NCBI GenBank assembly: GCA_022845955.1
Contig: AP025576.1
Coordinates: 2,232,001 to 2,296,000, forward strand
DNA from: Lachnospiraceae bacterium
GTDB lineage: Bacteria; Bacillota; Clostridia; Lachnospirales; Lachnospiraceae
Reading direction: 5' to 3'
DNA length: 64,000 nt
Positions 54,612 through 61,988 of the stretch are shown here, one piece after another. The number at the start of each line of letters is the position of its first letter. Position 1 is the stretch's first letter. The notes under the pieces were generated by a model, which had not been told where the DNA came from, did not search any database, and was given only the letters and a program-made list of their open reading frames with translations. The translations under genes were made by a program, and so were the position numbers.

Positions 54612-54990
54612 GAAAAACAAAGCAGCCGCCCTGAAATACAATATGGAGGAAGATACCGCCCCCGTGGTCATCGCCTCCGGCTACGGCCCCATGGCGGAAA
54701 AAATCATAGATATCGCAGAACAGAAAGGGATCCCCGTTTTTAAGGATGACAGCGCCGCTTCCCTTTTATGCATGCTGGATGTGGGAACCAACATCCCCGT
54801 AGAGCTGTACGAAGTGGTTGCAGCTATCTATGGAAAACTGATGGAAGCCTCTGCAAAGTCCCGCGGGAATGCCTCCCCTGAAAAAAAAGGAACTCCCGCA
54901 GGCCGGAAAACGCCCCGTTCCTCCCTTCGGGACGGCCTGGTTTCTGCAGGAAAAAAAGAAACGATGATAGACAGCACAGAAAATGAGTGA
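54598..54990 (+). CDS. Free-standing FlhB cytoplasmic-domain homologue (YlqH-like)
   Basis: Small protein of 130 residues that corresponds to the part of FlhB after its autocleavage site. NKAAALKYNMEEDTAPVVIASGYGPMAEKIIDIAEQKGIPVFKDDSAASLLCMLDVGTNIPVELYEVVAAIYGKL (split here in discussion) follows the FlhB_C pattern closely. The NPTH cleavage motif is absent; the chain begins where the cleaved fragment would. The last 45 residues are basic and low-complexity. No full-length flhB is present in this window, which makes this stand-alone copy notable. It overlaps the preceding gene by 14 bases. Confidence 0.85.
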   Translation: MSKYKKNKAAALKYNMEEDTAPVVIASGYGPMAEKIIDIAEQKGIPVFKDDSAASLLCMLDVGTNIPVELYEVVAAIYGKLMEASAKSRGNASPEKKGTPAGRKTPRSSLRDGLVSAGKKETMIDSTENE

Positions 54991-55004
54991 GGGAAAACAG
55001 CAGT

Positions 55005-55643
55005 ATGATTGATCTGGCGGAAGGATATGTGGGTTCCTCCTGTGTGGTAAAAGCCAAAAACAACGATTTGTTAATGATGGGGACCCTGCACAGAATCAAG
55101 ACTAATTTCATAGATATCAGCAGTACCAGGAACGAACTCCCGGTAATAAGTTATAACCTGTTTGTCAAAATAGAGATCTATAATACGCGTCTGGGATTCC
55201 GCGTACTGATCGGAAGAGTCTATATTTCCAATCATGATCTGATCCGGATAATCGATTTGAACGAAGCGACCAACGACGAGCGCAGGGAATATTTCCGTAT
55301 CAGTACCAGAAATGAGGGGATTATTTTTAACCTGTCCCATCCGCTCCCCGACGGAACCCTGAAGGAATACCAGGATCTTAAGGTGACGCTGGTGGATATC
55401 AGCCTGGGCGGCCTGATGTTCAAGACAAAGGAAGAACTAGGGGTGGGAGAAACCTTCAGCATTGTAATACCGGCCATGAAGGAAACCATGCTTTACGCAT
55501 GCACCATCCGCAGGTCCGTTGAAAAACCGGATAACTATATAGGATACGGCTGTGAGTTCAGTGAAATGACCAATATGCAGGAAGATCTCCTCTATCGTTA
55601 TATTTTACGATGCCAGAACGAACAGCTCAGAAGAATACGTTAA
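55005..55643 (+). CDS. YcgR-like PilZ domain protein
   Basis: Probable cyclic-di-GMP effector of 212 residues that could brake the motor. The N-terminal YcgR-like domain covers residues 5-85. The PilZ domain follows with RREYFRISTR (RxxxR motif) and VDISLGGLMF (DxSxxG motif), so both ligand-binding elements are complete. The ATG at 55005 follows GAGGGAAA; an in-frame GTG at 54987 overlaps the preceding stop and is less likely. It lies in the flagellar operon, as YcgR homologues often do. Confidence 0.9.
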   Translation: MIDLAEGYVGSSCVVKAKNNDLLMMGTLHRIKTNFIDISSTRNELPVISYNLFVKIEIYNTRLGFRVLIGRVYISNHDLIRIIDLNEATNDERREYFRISTRNEGIIFNLSHPLPDGTLKEYQDLKVTLVDISLGGLMFKTKEELGVGETFSIVIPAMKETMLYACTIRRSVEKPDNYIGYGCEFSEMTNMQEDLLYRYILRCQNEQLRRIR

Positions 55644-55661
55644 TCAGGAAGGAAAAGAAAC

Positions 55662-56483
55662 GTGAGCAGGAAAAAGCCGGAAGACCGGAGAGTAGTCAGG
55701 ACCAGAAGGACGGTGATCTATACTTTCCTTCTGATCCTGATTTTTATGTATATATCCGCCCACTCCCAACTGGAGCAGGAACGCGCCGCCGCATCGGAAA
55801 ACAAAGCCGGTTCGGAGTCCGTCCTGCCCCGCGGGCAGGCGGAGCAAAGTGCCCCGGGAGAAGCGGGGCCGGCACAAGAGGCGGAAGCTCTTGTTCTGGA
55901 ACCGGAAGATATGTGGTGCCTGATTCTCACAAATGCCCAATACCCTGTTCCGGAGGACTATTTTCCCGAACTGAAAGAAATACCGGGCCAGGGGCAGTCG
56001 GTAGACGAACGGATTTATGACCCATTGATGGACATGCTTTCCGACATGGAGGAGAGAGGACTCTCCCCGCTTATCTGCTCCGGCTACCGCACACTGGATA
56101 AACAGGAAATGCTCTTTAACCGGAAGGTTTCCGCCTATGTGAAACAGGGTTATTCCATGGAAGAAGCCAATCAGCTGGCCCGTCGTATCCTTTCCATTCC
56201 CGGTTCCGGCGAACACTGCCTGGGCCTTGCCGTGGACATCTACAGCGATTCCTACCGGACACTGGAATCCGGTTTTGCCGATACGAAGGAAGGAAAATGG
56301 CTGCGGGAGCATTGCTGGGAATACGGTTTTATCCTGCGGTACGATCAGGGTAAAGAAGAACTGACCGGAATCGACTATGAACCATGGCATTTCCGGTATG
56401 TGGGAAAAAAGGCGGCAGAATACCTGAAACAGACCGGGATGTGCCTGGAAGAGTTTTATTTTGAAGAGAGTTTGTATGGATGA
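55662..56483 (+). CDS. VanY-type D-Ala-D-Ala carboxypeptidase
   Basis: Membrane-anchored peptidoglycan peptidase of 273 residues. An N-terminal membrane segment (residues 16-34) is followed by a linker and the VanY domain. Zinc ligands are in SGEHCLGLAVDI (SxHxxGxAxD) and EPWHFRYVG; LICSGYRTLDKQEMLF is also typical. The start is GTG at 55662 behind AGGAAGG. Placed after the motility genes, it may trim the wall for flagellar insertion, but this is only inferred from position. Confidence 0.92.
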   Translation: MSRKKPEDRRVVRTRRTVIYTFLLILIFMYISAHSQLEQERAAASENKAGSESVLPRGQAEQSAPGEAGPAQEAEALVLEPEDMWCLILTNAQYPVPEDYFPELKEIPGQGQSVDERIYDPLMDMLSDMEERGLSPLICSGYRTLDKQEMLFNRKVSAYVKQGYSMEEANQLARRILSIPGSGEHCLGLAVDIYSDSYRTLESGFADTKEGKWLREHCWEYGFILRYDQGKEELTGIDYEPWHFRYVGKKAAEYLKQTGMCLEEFYFEESLYG

Positions 56484-56533
56484 CATGGGTGAAAATGCAC
56501 AAAATAAATCTCTCTTTTTGTGAAATATCACGA

Positions 56534-56560
56534 TAAAGATATGGAAACAAGGTACGATCA
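56534..56560 (+). promoter_or_regulatory. Sigma-28 promoter of flagellin
   Basis: TAAA (56534-56537) is followed after 16 bases by ACGATCA (56554-56560), close to the Firmicute sigma-D consensus TAAA-N15/16-CCGATAT. The untranslated leader would be about 130 bases and holds the hairpins described next. Confidence 0.65.
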
Positions 56561-56650
56561 CTTAGGTAGAACGGCGGGGATAGTGAGTTTCCACCGTTTG
56601 GTGCCGGACAAGGGCCCGTCTGGTACTGTACAAACATATTCGTAACAAGA

Positions 56651-56688
56651 GGGAAAAGGAGTTCCCGATGAAACAATTACATGGAGGT
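56651..56688 (+). promoter_or_regulatory. Two CsrA-type binding sites in the flagellin leader
   Basis: The first site is a hairpin GGGAA/TTCCC (56651-56655 with 56662-56666) that presents AAGGAG in its loop. The second, ACATGGAGG (56679-56687), covers the Shine-Dalgarno sequence. One looped GGA plus one over the ribosome site is the layout of the Bacillus hag leader, where CsrA blocks translation. The csrA gene itself is not in the window. Confidence 0.6.
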
Positions 56689-56695
56689 AATTAGT

Positions 56696-58195
56696 ATGAG
56701 AATTCAACACAACATTATGGCTTTAAATTCCCACAGACAGCTGGGAAATAATAACAGTGCAGTATCCAAATCTCTGGAAAAACTGTCTTCCGGTTACAGA
56801 ATCAACCGCGCAGGCGATGACGCTGCAGGATTGGCTATATCTGAGAAGATGAGAGCACAGATCAAAGGTCTAACCGCTGCTTCCGATAACTCCCAGGATG
56901 CGATTTCCTTAGTACAGACGGCTGAGGGCGGATTGCAGGAAGTTCATTCCATGCTGAACCGTATGCAGGAACTGGCTACCAAATCTTCCAATGGTACCTA
57001 TACGGATGATGTTGACCGTAAGGCTCTGCAGGATGAAGTAAGTGCATTGAAAGATGAAATTAACCGTATCGCGGATAGTACTAATTTCAATGGGATTAAT
57101 TTGCTGGATGGGTCTATGGGGGTTGGAACAACTGGAGCGACGGGTCAAGGTCTTGATGGTGCAAATCAATTAGATGCAGTTACGAATTTTTCTTTTATAG
57201 CGCCTGAAGGATATAAGTTAGATATAAAAGTAGGAGAGACAGCAACGTCATCTACAGCGGCGTGGGGAGCTGGAGCTAATAGTCATACTCTTACGCTGAC
57301 ACTTGCGAAAACAACAAATTTTACGCAAAAGGATATTGATGATTTAATTAATGGCGTAACAGGAACTCCTGCAGAAGCTTTGGGAAAAATAAAGGTTACA
57401 ATTGATAGAAATTTTACGACTAAAACTGGTGCTGCAGGTGATACATCAATATTTGCTGCTCCTCTTGAGTCAAAGACGGCTAAACAGGCAAATGTGACAA
57501 AAACTGGAGTTACTGTAACAGCAGTAAACGCAGGAACAGAATTTAATGGAAAAACTCTAACATTTAATGTTGGAGCTGGGGCATTGGGAGCTGTTCAAAA
57601 TGCAGATGGTACAGTAGCGGTAAATCTTGAGACCGGTAAATCGTATTCAGCAAGTGATATTAATAAAATGTTAGCAGATGCCGGGGCAACAATGAGAGTT
57701 GCCTTTGAAGGTGACAAAACATCTACTACATTAGGAACGGTAACGGGTGGTGCAAATGTTTATACATTAGCTAATGGTGCAGGTCTTTCAGCAGGAGGAG
57801 GTATTGAACTTCAAATCGGTGATACAAATGATTCTTGGAACCAGTTAGAATTATCTATAGATGATATGCATGTAGCATCTCTTGGAATTGGCGATATAGA
57901 CATTAGTAACCGTCCTGGCGCATCTGATGCAATCAGCAAAATCAAAGATGCCATCAATCAGGTTTCCACCAGCCGCGGCAAGTTAGGTGCCATCCAGAAC
58001 CGTCTGGAACACACCATCAACAACCTCGGTGTAACCACCGAAAATATCACAGCAGCGGAATCCCGTATCCGTGACGTTGATATGGCAAAAGAAATGATGG
58101 AATTCACAAAGAACAGTGTTCTGATGCAGTCTGCACAGGCAATGCTTGCACAGGCGAATCAGCAGCCTCAGTCCATCTTACAGTTATTACAGTAA
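56696..58195 (+). CDS. fliC: Flagellin
   Basis: Filament subunit of 499 residues. The N-terminal D0/D1 part (residues 1-140) has IQHNIMALNSHRQLGNNNSAVSKSLEKLSSGYRINRAGDDAAGLAISEKM. The C-terminal part (from about 404) has ITAAESRIRDVDMAKEMMEFTKNSVLMQSAQAMLAQANQQPQSILQLLQ. The middle, about 265 residues, is surface-exposed and variable. Its DNA (57116-57905) is far richer in A+T than the ends and uses different codons, suggesting an imported cassette. The ATG at 56696 follows GGAGG; the ATG at 56681 is part of that site. Confidence 0.97.
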   Translation: MRIQHNIMALNSHRQLGNNNSAVSKSLEKLSSGYRINRAGDDAAGLAISEKMRAQIKGLTAASDNSQDAISLVQTAEGGLQEVHSMLNRMQELATKSSNGTYTDDVDRKALQDEVSALKDEINRIADSTNFNGINLLDGSMGVGTTGATGQGLDGANQLDAVTNFSFIAPEGYKLDIKVGETATSSTAAWGAGANSHTLTLTLAKTTNFTQKDIDDLINGVTGTPAEALGKIKVTIDRNFTTKTGAAGDTSIFAAPLESKTAKQANVTKTGVTVTAVNAGTEFNGKTLTFNVGAGALGAVQNADGTVAVNLETGKSYSASDINKMLADAGATMRVAFEGDKTSTTLGTVTGGANVYTLANGAGLSAGGGIELQIGDTNDSWNQLELSIDDMHVASLGIGDIDISNRPGASDAISKIKDAINQVSTSRGKLGAIQNRLEHTINNLGVTTENITAAESRIRDVDMAKEMMEFTKNSVLMQSAQAMLAQANQQPQSILQLLQ

Positions 58196-58211
58196 TTTGC
58201 AGATACAATCC

Positions 58212-58247
58212 GGAAGGCCGCAGACTCCATTGAGGATGCGGCCTTCC
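58212..58247 (+). terminator. Flagellin terminator hairpin
   Basis: A perfect 11-bp stem pairs GGAAGGCCGCA (58212-58222) with TGCGGCCTTCC (58237-58247), 17 bases after the flagellin stop. Only TTAT follows, so the U-tract is weak. The stem is strong enough to protect the abundant mRNA's 3' end. Confidence 0.7.
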
Positions 58248-58436
58248 TTATGCCATTACATGCCCGCGAAGTAACCTGTTACGTGTTTATATTTTTTTAA
58301 TGATTCAAGAACAGAATTCCATTTCATTTTCCTCTAATATATGATATAAAGTATTTATCCCATTTAATTTTTTCTTATTTTCAGGCTGTATCAGCCATAT
58401 TTTCCATTTTATTATTCTCATATTAATCGAAAGGAA

Positions 58437-58465
58437 TTGCTTTTTATCGATATTCTCTCTATAAT
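58437..58465 (+). promoter_or_regulatory. Sigma-A promoter of the Rpn gene
   Basis: TTGCTT (58437-58442) is followed after 17 bases by a consensus TATAAT (58460-58465), 63 bases before the start codon. Confidence 0.6.
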
Positions 58466-58528
58466 AATCCATATAAAGCACATATCTTTTGGATTAATCA
58501 GTAATTTACAAGGAGGTAATGTGCTTAT

Positions 58529-59587
58529 ATGTCAAATGATAAAGACATGGCGGTAAAGAAATTTCTGGATAACCCGAAGAATTTCTGTGACTTGTTCAAC
58601 GGTTCTCTTTTTCGGGGAAAGCAGGTGATGAAAGCAGATATGCTGGAGGACCTTCCGGGAGAATCCATGATATCCTTCCGGGATAAAAGAGGGAAACAAG
58701 TATCGGCCAAACGATACCGTGATGTCATCCGTAAAGTATCCGGGCAGACAACCTATGCAGTTTTCGCTGTAGAGGGGCAGGAAAAGACGCATTTTGCCAT
58801 GCCGGTGAGGGAAATGCTTTATGATGCCATGATTTATGCGGAGCAGGTAAGGAAGCTGGCGGATTGGCATAGGAAAAATAAAGATTACCGTGACAGTGAG
58901 GAGTTCCTGTCCGGTTTGATCCGGGAAGACAGGCTGGCGCCGGTAATAACCATTTGTTTCTATTATGGGACAGGAAAATGGGAGGGGCCGCTGGAGCTTT
59001 TTGATTTGCTGGATATTCCGGAAGAGTTTGCGGATATGAAACCATATATGATGAACTATAAGGTGAATCTGGTACAGGCATCCGGGGTGAATCCCGAAAA
59101 CTTCCGGACCGATTTAAAATATGTTTTTTCTTTGCTTGCTATGGCATCGGATGGGCCGGGGATGAAAAGATATATACAGGAAAGACCGGAGGTGTTCGGG
59201 CATATTCCTTATGAAACCTTTGATTGTCTGAGAGAACTGCTCCATTTGGATAAATGGTGGAAGAAGGGAGAAGATACCGGGAAAGGAGAAGTGGACATGT
59301 GTAAAGCACTGGAAGAAATTGCAGAAATGGCAAGGCAGGAAGGTGAAAGAAAAGGAAAAAGTGAGGGCAAAATAGAGGGACAGGAAATCGGAGAACAGCT
59401 GATGCTGATTAAGCTCATTACAAAGAAGCTGCAAAAAGGAAAAGGGGAGGAAGAAATAGCCCTGGAGCTGGAGGCGGACAGGGATACCATAATACGCGTC
59501 TGCCGTGCGGCCTCAGATTTTGCACCGGAGTATGACTGCCAGGCCATTTACAGGGCGCTGGAAAAAACTTTGTATGCCGGCAAATAA
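58529..59587 (+). CDS. Rpn family recombination-promoting nuclease / putative transposase
   Basis: Protein of 352 residues of the PD-(D/E)XK-like Rpn/PDDEXK_5 group, which occurs in many copies in Lachnospiraceae. The N-terminal nuclease part includes YAVFAVEGQEKTHFAMPVREMLYDAMIY and APVITICFYYGTGKW. The C-terminal tail near residues 260-295 (ARQEGERKGKSEGKIEGQEIGEQLM) is the usual Lys/Glu/Gly repeat. Rpn proteins promote recA-independent recombination and cut DNA. It stands alone between flagellin and the ParA-ComFB pair, with its own promoter and terminator, so it looks inserted among the motility genes. No terminal repeats are visible. Confidence 0.87.
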   Translation: MSNDKDMAVKKFLDNPKNFCDLFNGSLFRGKQVMKADMLEDLPGESMISFRDKRGKQVSAKRYRDVIRKVSGQTTYAVFAVEGQEKTHFAMPVREMLYDAMIYAEQVRKLADWHRKNKDYRDSEEFLSGLIREDRLAPVITICFYYGTGKWEGPLELFDLLDIPEEFADMKPYMMNYKVNLVQASGVNPENFRTDLKYVFSLLAMASDGPGMKRYIQERPEVFGHIPYETFDCLRELLHLDKWWKKGEDTGKGEVDMCKALEEIAEMARQEGERKGKSEGKIEGQEIGEQLMLIKLITKKLQKGKGEEEIALELEADRDTIIRVCRAASDFAPEYDCQAIYRALEKTLYAGK

Positions 59588-59590
59588 AGG

Positions 59591-59622
59591 GAAGGAGCCG
59601 CAGCTAATGCCGCGGCTCCTTC
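59591..59622. terminator. Bidirectional terminator with a stop codon in its loop
   Basis: GAAGGAGCCGC (59591-59601) pairs perfectly with GCGGCTCCTTC (59612-59622). It ends the Rpn transcript on the plus strand (tail TTTAC). On the minus strand the right arm encodes the last residues of the ComFB gene, whose TAG (59606-59604) lies in the loop. Confidence 0.75.
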
Positions 59623-60065
59623 TTTACAACCAGAATCGCCTGTACCAGCGCCCCGGTCACTTCTGATGCATATTTTTCTTCCGCTTCCTTCTGTTTTTCT
59701 TCCAAATCCCCGGTAATTACCGTATAATGCGGTGCCAGCCGGTTTAAAGCCAGAGCGGCGATATCTTTTTTGCATTTATCGCACCGGCAGCAGTTGAAGC
59801 GTTGGATGGTGGAGTCCAGCCGGGAAAGGACAAGCTCTTCCATGAGGTTTACGAGAACGGCATTTCTGTTTTCCCGTATTTGCACCGGGGTGGTAAGGGA
59901 ACGCCGCAGCGCATCCGCCATTCCCGCTGAGGTGGGGGTAGAACTGCTGTCCGCTGCGCCGGCAGAGACGGCGCTCTCCGGGCGATCCGGCTGGGGACGG
60001 GAGGAAGAGGGCATGATTTTACGGTACATGAGCTCTTTATCTATTTCGGTCTTGCTTTTCGCCAT
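59604..60065 (-). CDS. ComFB domain protein
   Basis: Protein of 153 residues. The N-terminal 75 residues are low-complexity (Ser, Pro, Ala). The ComFB domain follows: ENRNAVLVNLMEELVLSRLDSTIQRF, then CCRCDKCKKDIAALALNRLAPHYTVITGDL. Its Cys cluster may bind metal. Cyanobacterial ComFB proteins are reported to bind cyclic dinucleotides; whether this one does is unknown. It begins two bases after the ParA gene on the same strand, forming a two-gene operon within the motility region. Confidence 0.85.
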   Translation of the reverse strand: MAKSKTEIDKELMYRKIMPSSSRPQPDRPESAVSAGAADSSSTPTSAGMADALRRSLTTPVQIRENRNAVLVNLMEELVLSRLDSTIQRFNCCRCDKCKKDIAALALNRLAPHYTVITGDLEEKQKEAEEKYASEVTGALVQAILVVKKEPRH

Positions 60066-60067
60066 GG

Positions 60068-60829
60068 TTACAGCCCCCTTTCCTGAAGCTCGTCCGCCAG
60101 CGTCCGGTAATCCAGTACGGCGTTGCAGGCCGGGGCGTAGTCCAGAACGGACTGCTGGATGGACTGGGCTTCCCGCAGGGCTACGCTTTCCCGGATAAAG
60201 GTATCCAGTACCGGTATGCCAAGATCCTGGGCGATCATGTCCAGCGCGCCCATGACCTCCCGGCTGAAGCGTGTTTTGGGATTGTGTTTGGTCAGAAAAA
60301 CTCCCAGGATTTGTAAATCGGGATTGCAGTAATTTTTCACTCTGGAAACCGTTTCTGAAAGCTGGGTCAGTCCCTGAAGGCTGAATATGTCGGACATCAT
60401 CGGTACAAGGATATAGTCCGATGCGGTAAATGCATTGACAGTCAGGATCCCCAGAGCCGGAGGGGAATCGATAAAGATATAATCATAAGCCGGTGCCAGC
60501 GGTTCCAATGCCCGCCGAAGCAGATATTCCCGCTGTGCGCCGGTGAATTCCAGTTCGATGGAACTGAGCAGTATATTGGAAGGAATAATGTCCACAAGTC
60601 CGGTTTTCTGGACGGCAAAACGGGATTTTACTTCTTCCTTCAGCACTTCATATATAGTTGCCGTACCGTCGGTATCGGCGCCTGTGCTGAAACTCAGGTT
60701 TCCCTGGGGATCCAGGTCAACTGCGAGGACTTTGCAGCCTCTTTCCCGGAAGATAAGGGCGAGGGTATTAGCAGTGGTAGTTTTTCCCACACCGCCTTTC
60801 TGATTGGAAAGAACGATGGTTTTAGCCAT
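60068..60829 (-). CDS. ParA/Soj family ATPase
   Basis: Walker-type positioning ATPase of 253 residues. The deviant Walker A is KGGVGKTTT near residues 11-19, with DLDPQGNLS, FIDSPPALG and VLVPM-type strands. It differs from FlhG, which would have a different N-terminus and usually follows flhF. No parB or parS site (TGTTCCACGTGAAACA) is seen nearby, so chromosome partition is not indicated. Its partner ComFB is co-transcribed. Positioning of a motility or signalling complex is a plausible role. GGGAGGT precedes the start. Confidence 0.9.
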   Translation of the reverse strand: MAKTIVLSNQKGGVGKTTTANTLALIFRERGCKVLAVDLDPQGNLSFSTGADTDGTATIYEVLKEEVKSRFAVQKTGLVDIIPSNILLSSIELEFTGAQREYLLRRALEPLAPAYDYIFIDSPPALGILTVNAFTASDYILVPMMSDIFSLQGLTQLSETVSRVKNYCNPDLQILGVFLTKHNPKTRFSREVMGALDMIAQDLGIPVLDTFIRESVALREAQSIQQSVLDYAPACNAVLDYRTLADELQERGL

Positions 60830-60979
60830 AAGTAAAGTGACCTCCCGTGTATTTGTATATTTATGGTAACCAAGCGCTTGTTCTCTCTTCGCTTCCTGGC
60901 TTCATGCCGCCGGGAGGGATGCCCGAAAAGCAGGAAAAATACAGGCGCAGAGAGAAAAAACGAACCGTAATCACAATAC

Positions 60980-61008
60980 ATTATAACAACAAATAGGAAG
61001 GGAAACAA
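60980..61008 (-). promoter_or_regulatory. Sigma-A promoter of parA-comFB
   Basis: On the minus strand TTGTTT (61008-61003) is followed after 17 bases by TATAAT (60985-60980). The leader to the ParA start is about 145 bases. Confidence 0.6.
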
Positions 61009-61033
61009 CTATCCAAATTTTTTTATAAAAAAG

Positions 61034-61062
61034 CTAAAGATACCAAGACGATGTACGACAAT
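61034..61062 (+). promoter_or_regulatory. Sigma-28 promoter of the flgM-flgN-flgK-flgL operon
   Basis: CTAAA (61034-61038) is followed after 16 bases by ACGACAAT (61055-61062), resembling the sigma-D pattern TAAA-N15/16-CCGATAT. It lies 93 bases before flgM and has the same spacing as the flagellin promoter. Confidence 0.55.
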
Positions 61063-61154
61063 ATAGTTGAAAGATGAGATGGATAACTGTCTGAGACTGA
61101 ACGGGAATGGAACAGTTATGGAAAATGGGGAAAAGCCGGGAAAGGGTGCTGAGA

Positions 61155-61454
61155 ATGGATATAAAGATAACGGGAAAATATGCGGTTTATCAGAATGCCG
61201 TGAACAGCGGCAGAAAACTGGAAAAGAATACAGCTGCCCCGGCCGGGATTACAGGCGGGAAGAGTGATGAGATCTGCATCAGCAGTGATGCGGTGAAGAA
61301 GCAGGAAGCGTCGGTATATTCTTCCGCTGTATGTGACGGACTTGCGGAGGCGGCTTCAGAGGAACGCATCGCGCAGCTTAAGCAGCAGATTGGGGACGGC
61401 ACTTATCACGTTTCTGCCGAACTGGTGGCGAAAAAGCTGATGGCAGGCTTATAA
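61155..61454 (+). CDS. flgM: Anti-sigma-28 factor FlgM
   Basis: Small protein of 99 residues that binds and restrains sigma-28 until the hook is finished. The pattern MDIKITGKYAVYQNAV at the start, DEICISSDAVKKQEA in the middle and the C-terminal ERIAQLKQQIGDGTYHVSAELVAKKLMAGL fit the family. The ATG at 61155 follows AAAGGGTG; longer in-frame starts at 61107 or 61125 add residues unlike FlgM. It heads the operon with flgN, flgK and flgL. Confidence 0.9.
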   Translation: MDIKITGKYAVYQNAVNSGRKLEKNTAAPAGITGGKSDEICISSDAVKKQEASVYSSAVCDGLAEAASEERIAQLKQQIGDGTYHVSAELVAKKLMAGL

Positions 61455-61469
61455 GAGAAGGCGGCAGAC

Positions 61470-61940
61470 ATGGAAGAGTTATTTACGTTTTTAACAGAAT
61501 ATACGGAATTTTTTGAGAAAATGGAAGATACCCAGCAGGAAAAGCTGGAGCTGCTCCTCTCCGGTGATCTGAAAAAAATCGAACAGAGCATTATGGTGCA
61601 GCAGGCGATGGACAAGCAGCTGGAAAATAAGGAAAAGGCGAGATTAACGCTGTTTCAGGATCATGGCCTGGAAGGGAAAACGTTCCGCGATATCCTGCTT
61701 CTCCAGCCGGAAAGCGGGAAAGGGCCGGAAACGCCCTGGTGCAGGCAGGAATGGATGCAGCTTTACGACAGGCTGAAGAAGGCGATTGACAATATCCGGT
61801 ATTATAATAAGAAATCACAGGAAATCGCCCGTTCCGAACTGATTAAAACAGGGGCCGATATGGGGGCTGTGGATCCTTCCAGCGGCGTGTATCATCCGGA
61901 TTACGGCGGAAGGCAGAACAGGTTTGTCAGGAAAATATAG
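61470..61940 (+). CDS. flgN: FlgN family chaperone for hook-filament junction proteins
   Basis: Cytoplasmic chaperone of 156 residues. It is mostly helical, with FLTEYTEFFEKMEDTQQEKLELLLSGDLKKIEQSIMVQQAMDKQLENKEK typical of FlgN. The C-terminal half holds RLKKAIDNIRYYNKKSQEIARSELI. FlgN guides FlgK and FlgL to the export apparatus; both follow immediately. The start follows AGAAGG by ten bases. Confidence 0.9.
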   Translation: MEELFTFLTEYTEFFEKMEDTQQEKLELLLSGDLKKIEQSIMVQQAMDKQLENKEKARLTLFQDHGLEGKTFRDILLLQPESGKGPETPWCRQEWMQLYDRLKKAIDNIRYYNKKSQEIARSELIKTGADMGAVDPSSGVYHPDYGGRQNRFVRKI

Positions 61941-61988
61941 CTGCCCTTATGGATGGCAGCGGCACACACAGAAAGCAGGGCACAGGAA

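Larger units (their letters stand above)
58196..58528. other. Intergenic region after flagellin
   Basis: A terminator hairpin occupies 58212-58247. The rest is AT-rich sequence with no gene, ending in the promoter of the Rpn gene at 58437-58465. Confidence 0.55.
60830..61154. other. Divergent region between parA and flgM
   Basis: This 325-bp gap holds the parA promoter (60980-61008, minus), the sigma-28 promoter of flgM (61034-61062, plus) and a 10-bp palindrome CAAGCGCTTG at 60871-60880 in the parA leader. No gene is supported in it. Confidence 0.6.

Noticed and set aside
60871..60880. CAAGCGCTTG palindrome as a parS site
   Set aside because: It does not match the parS consensus, is single and no parB gene is present. 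It may be an operator, but nothing supports that.
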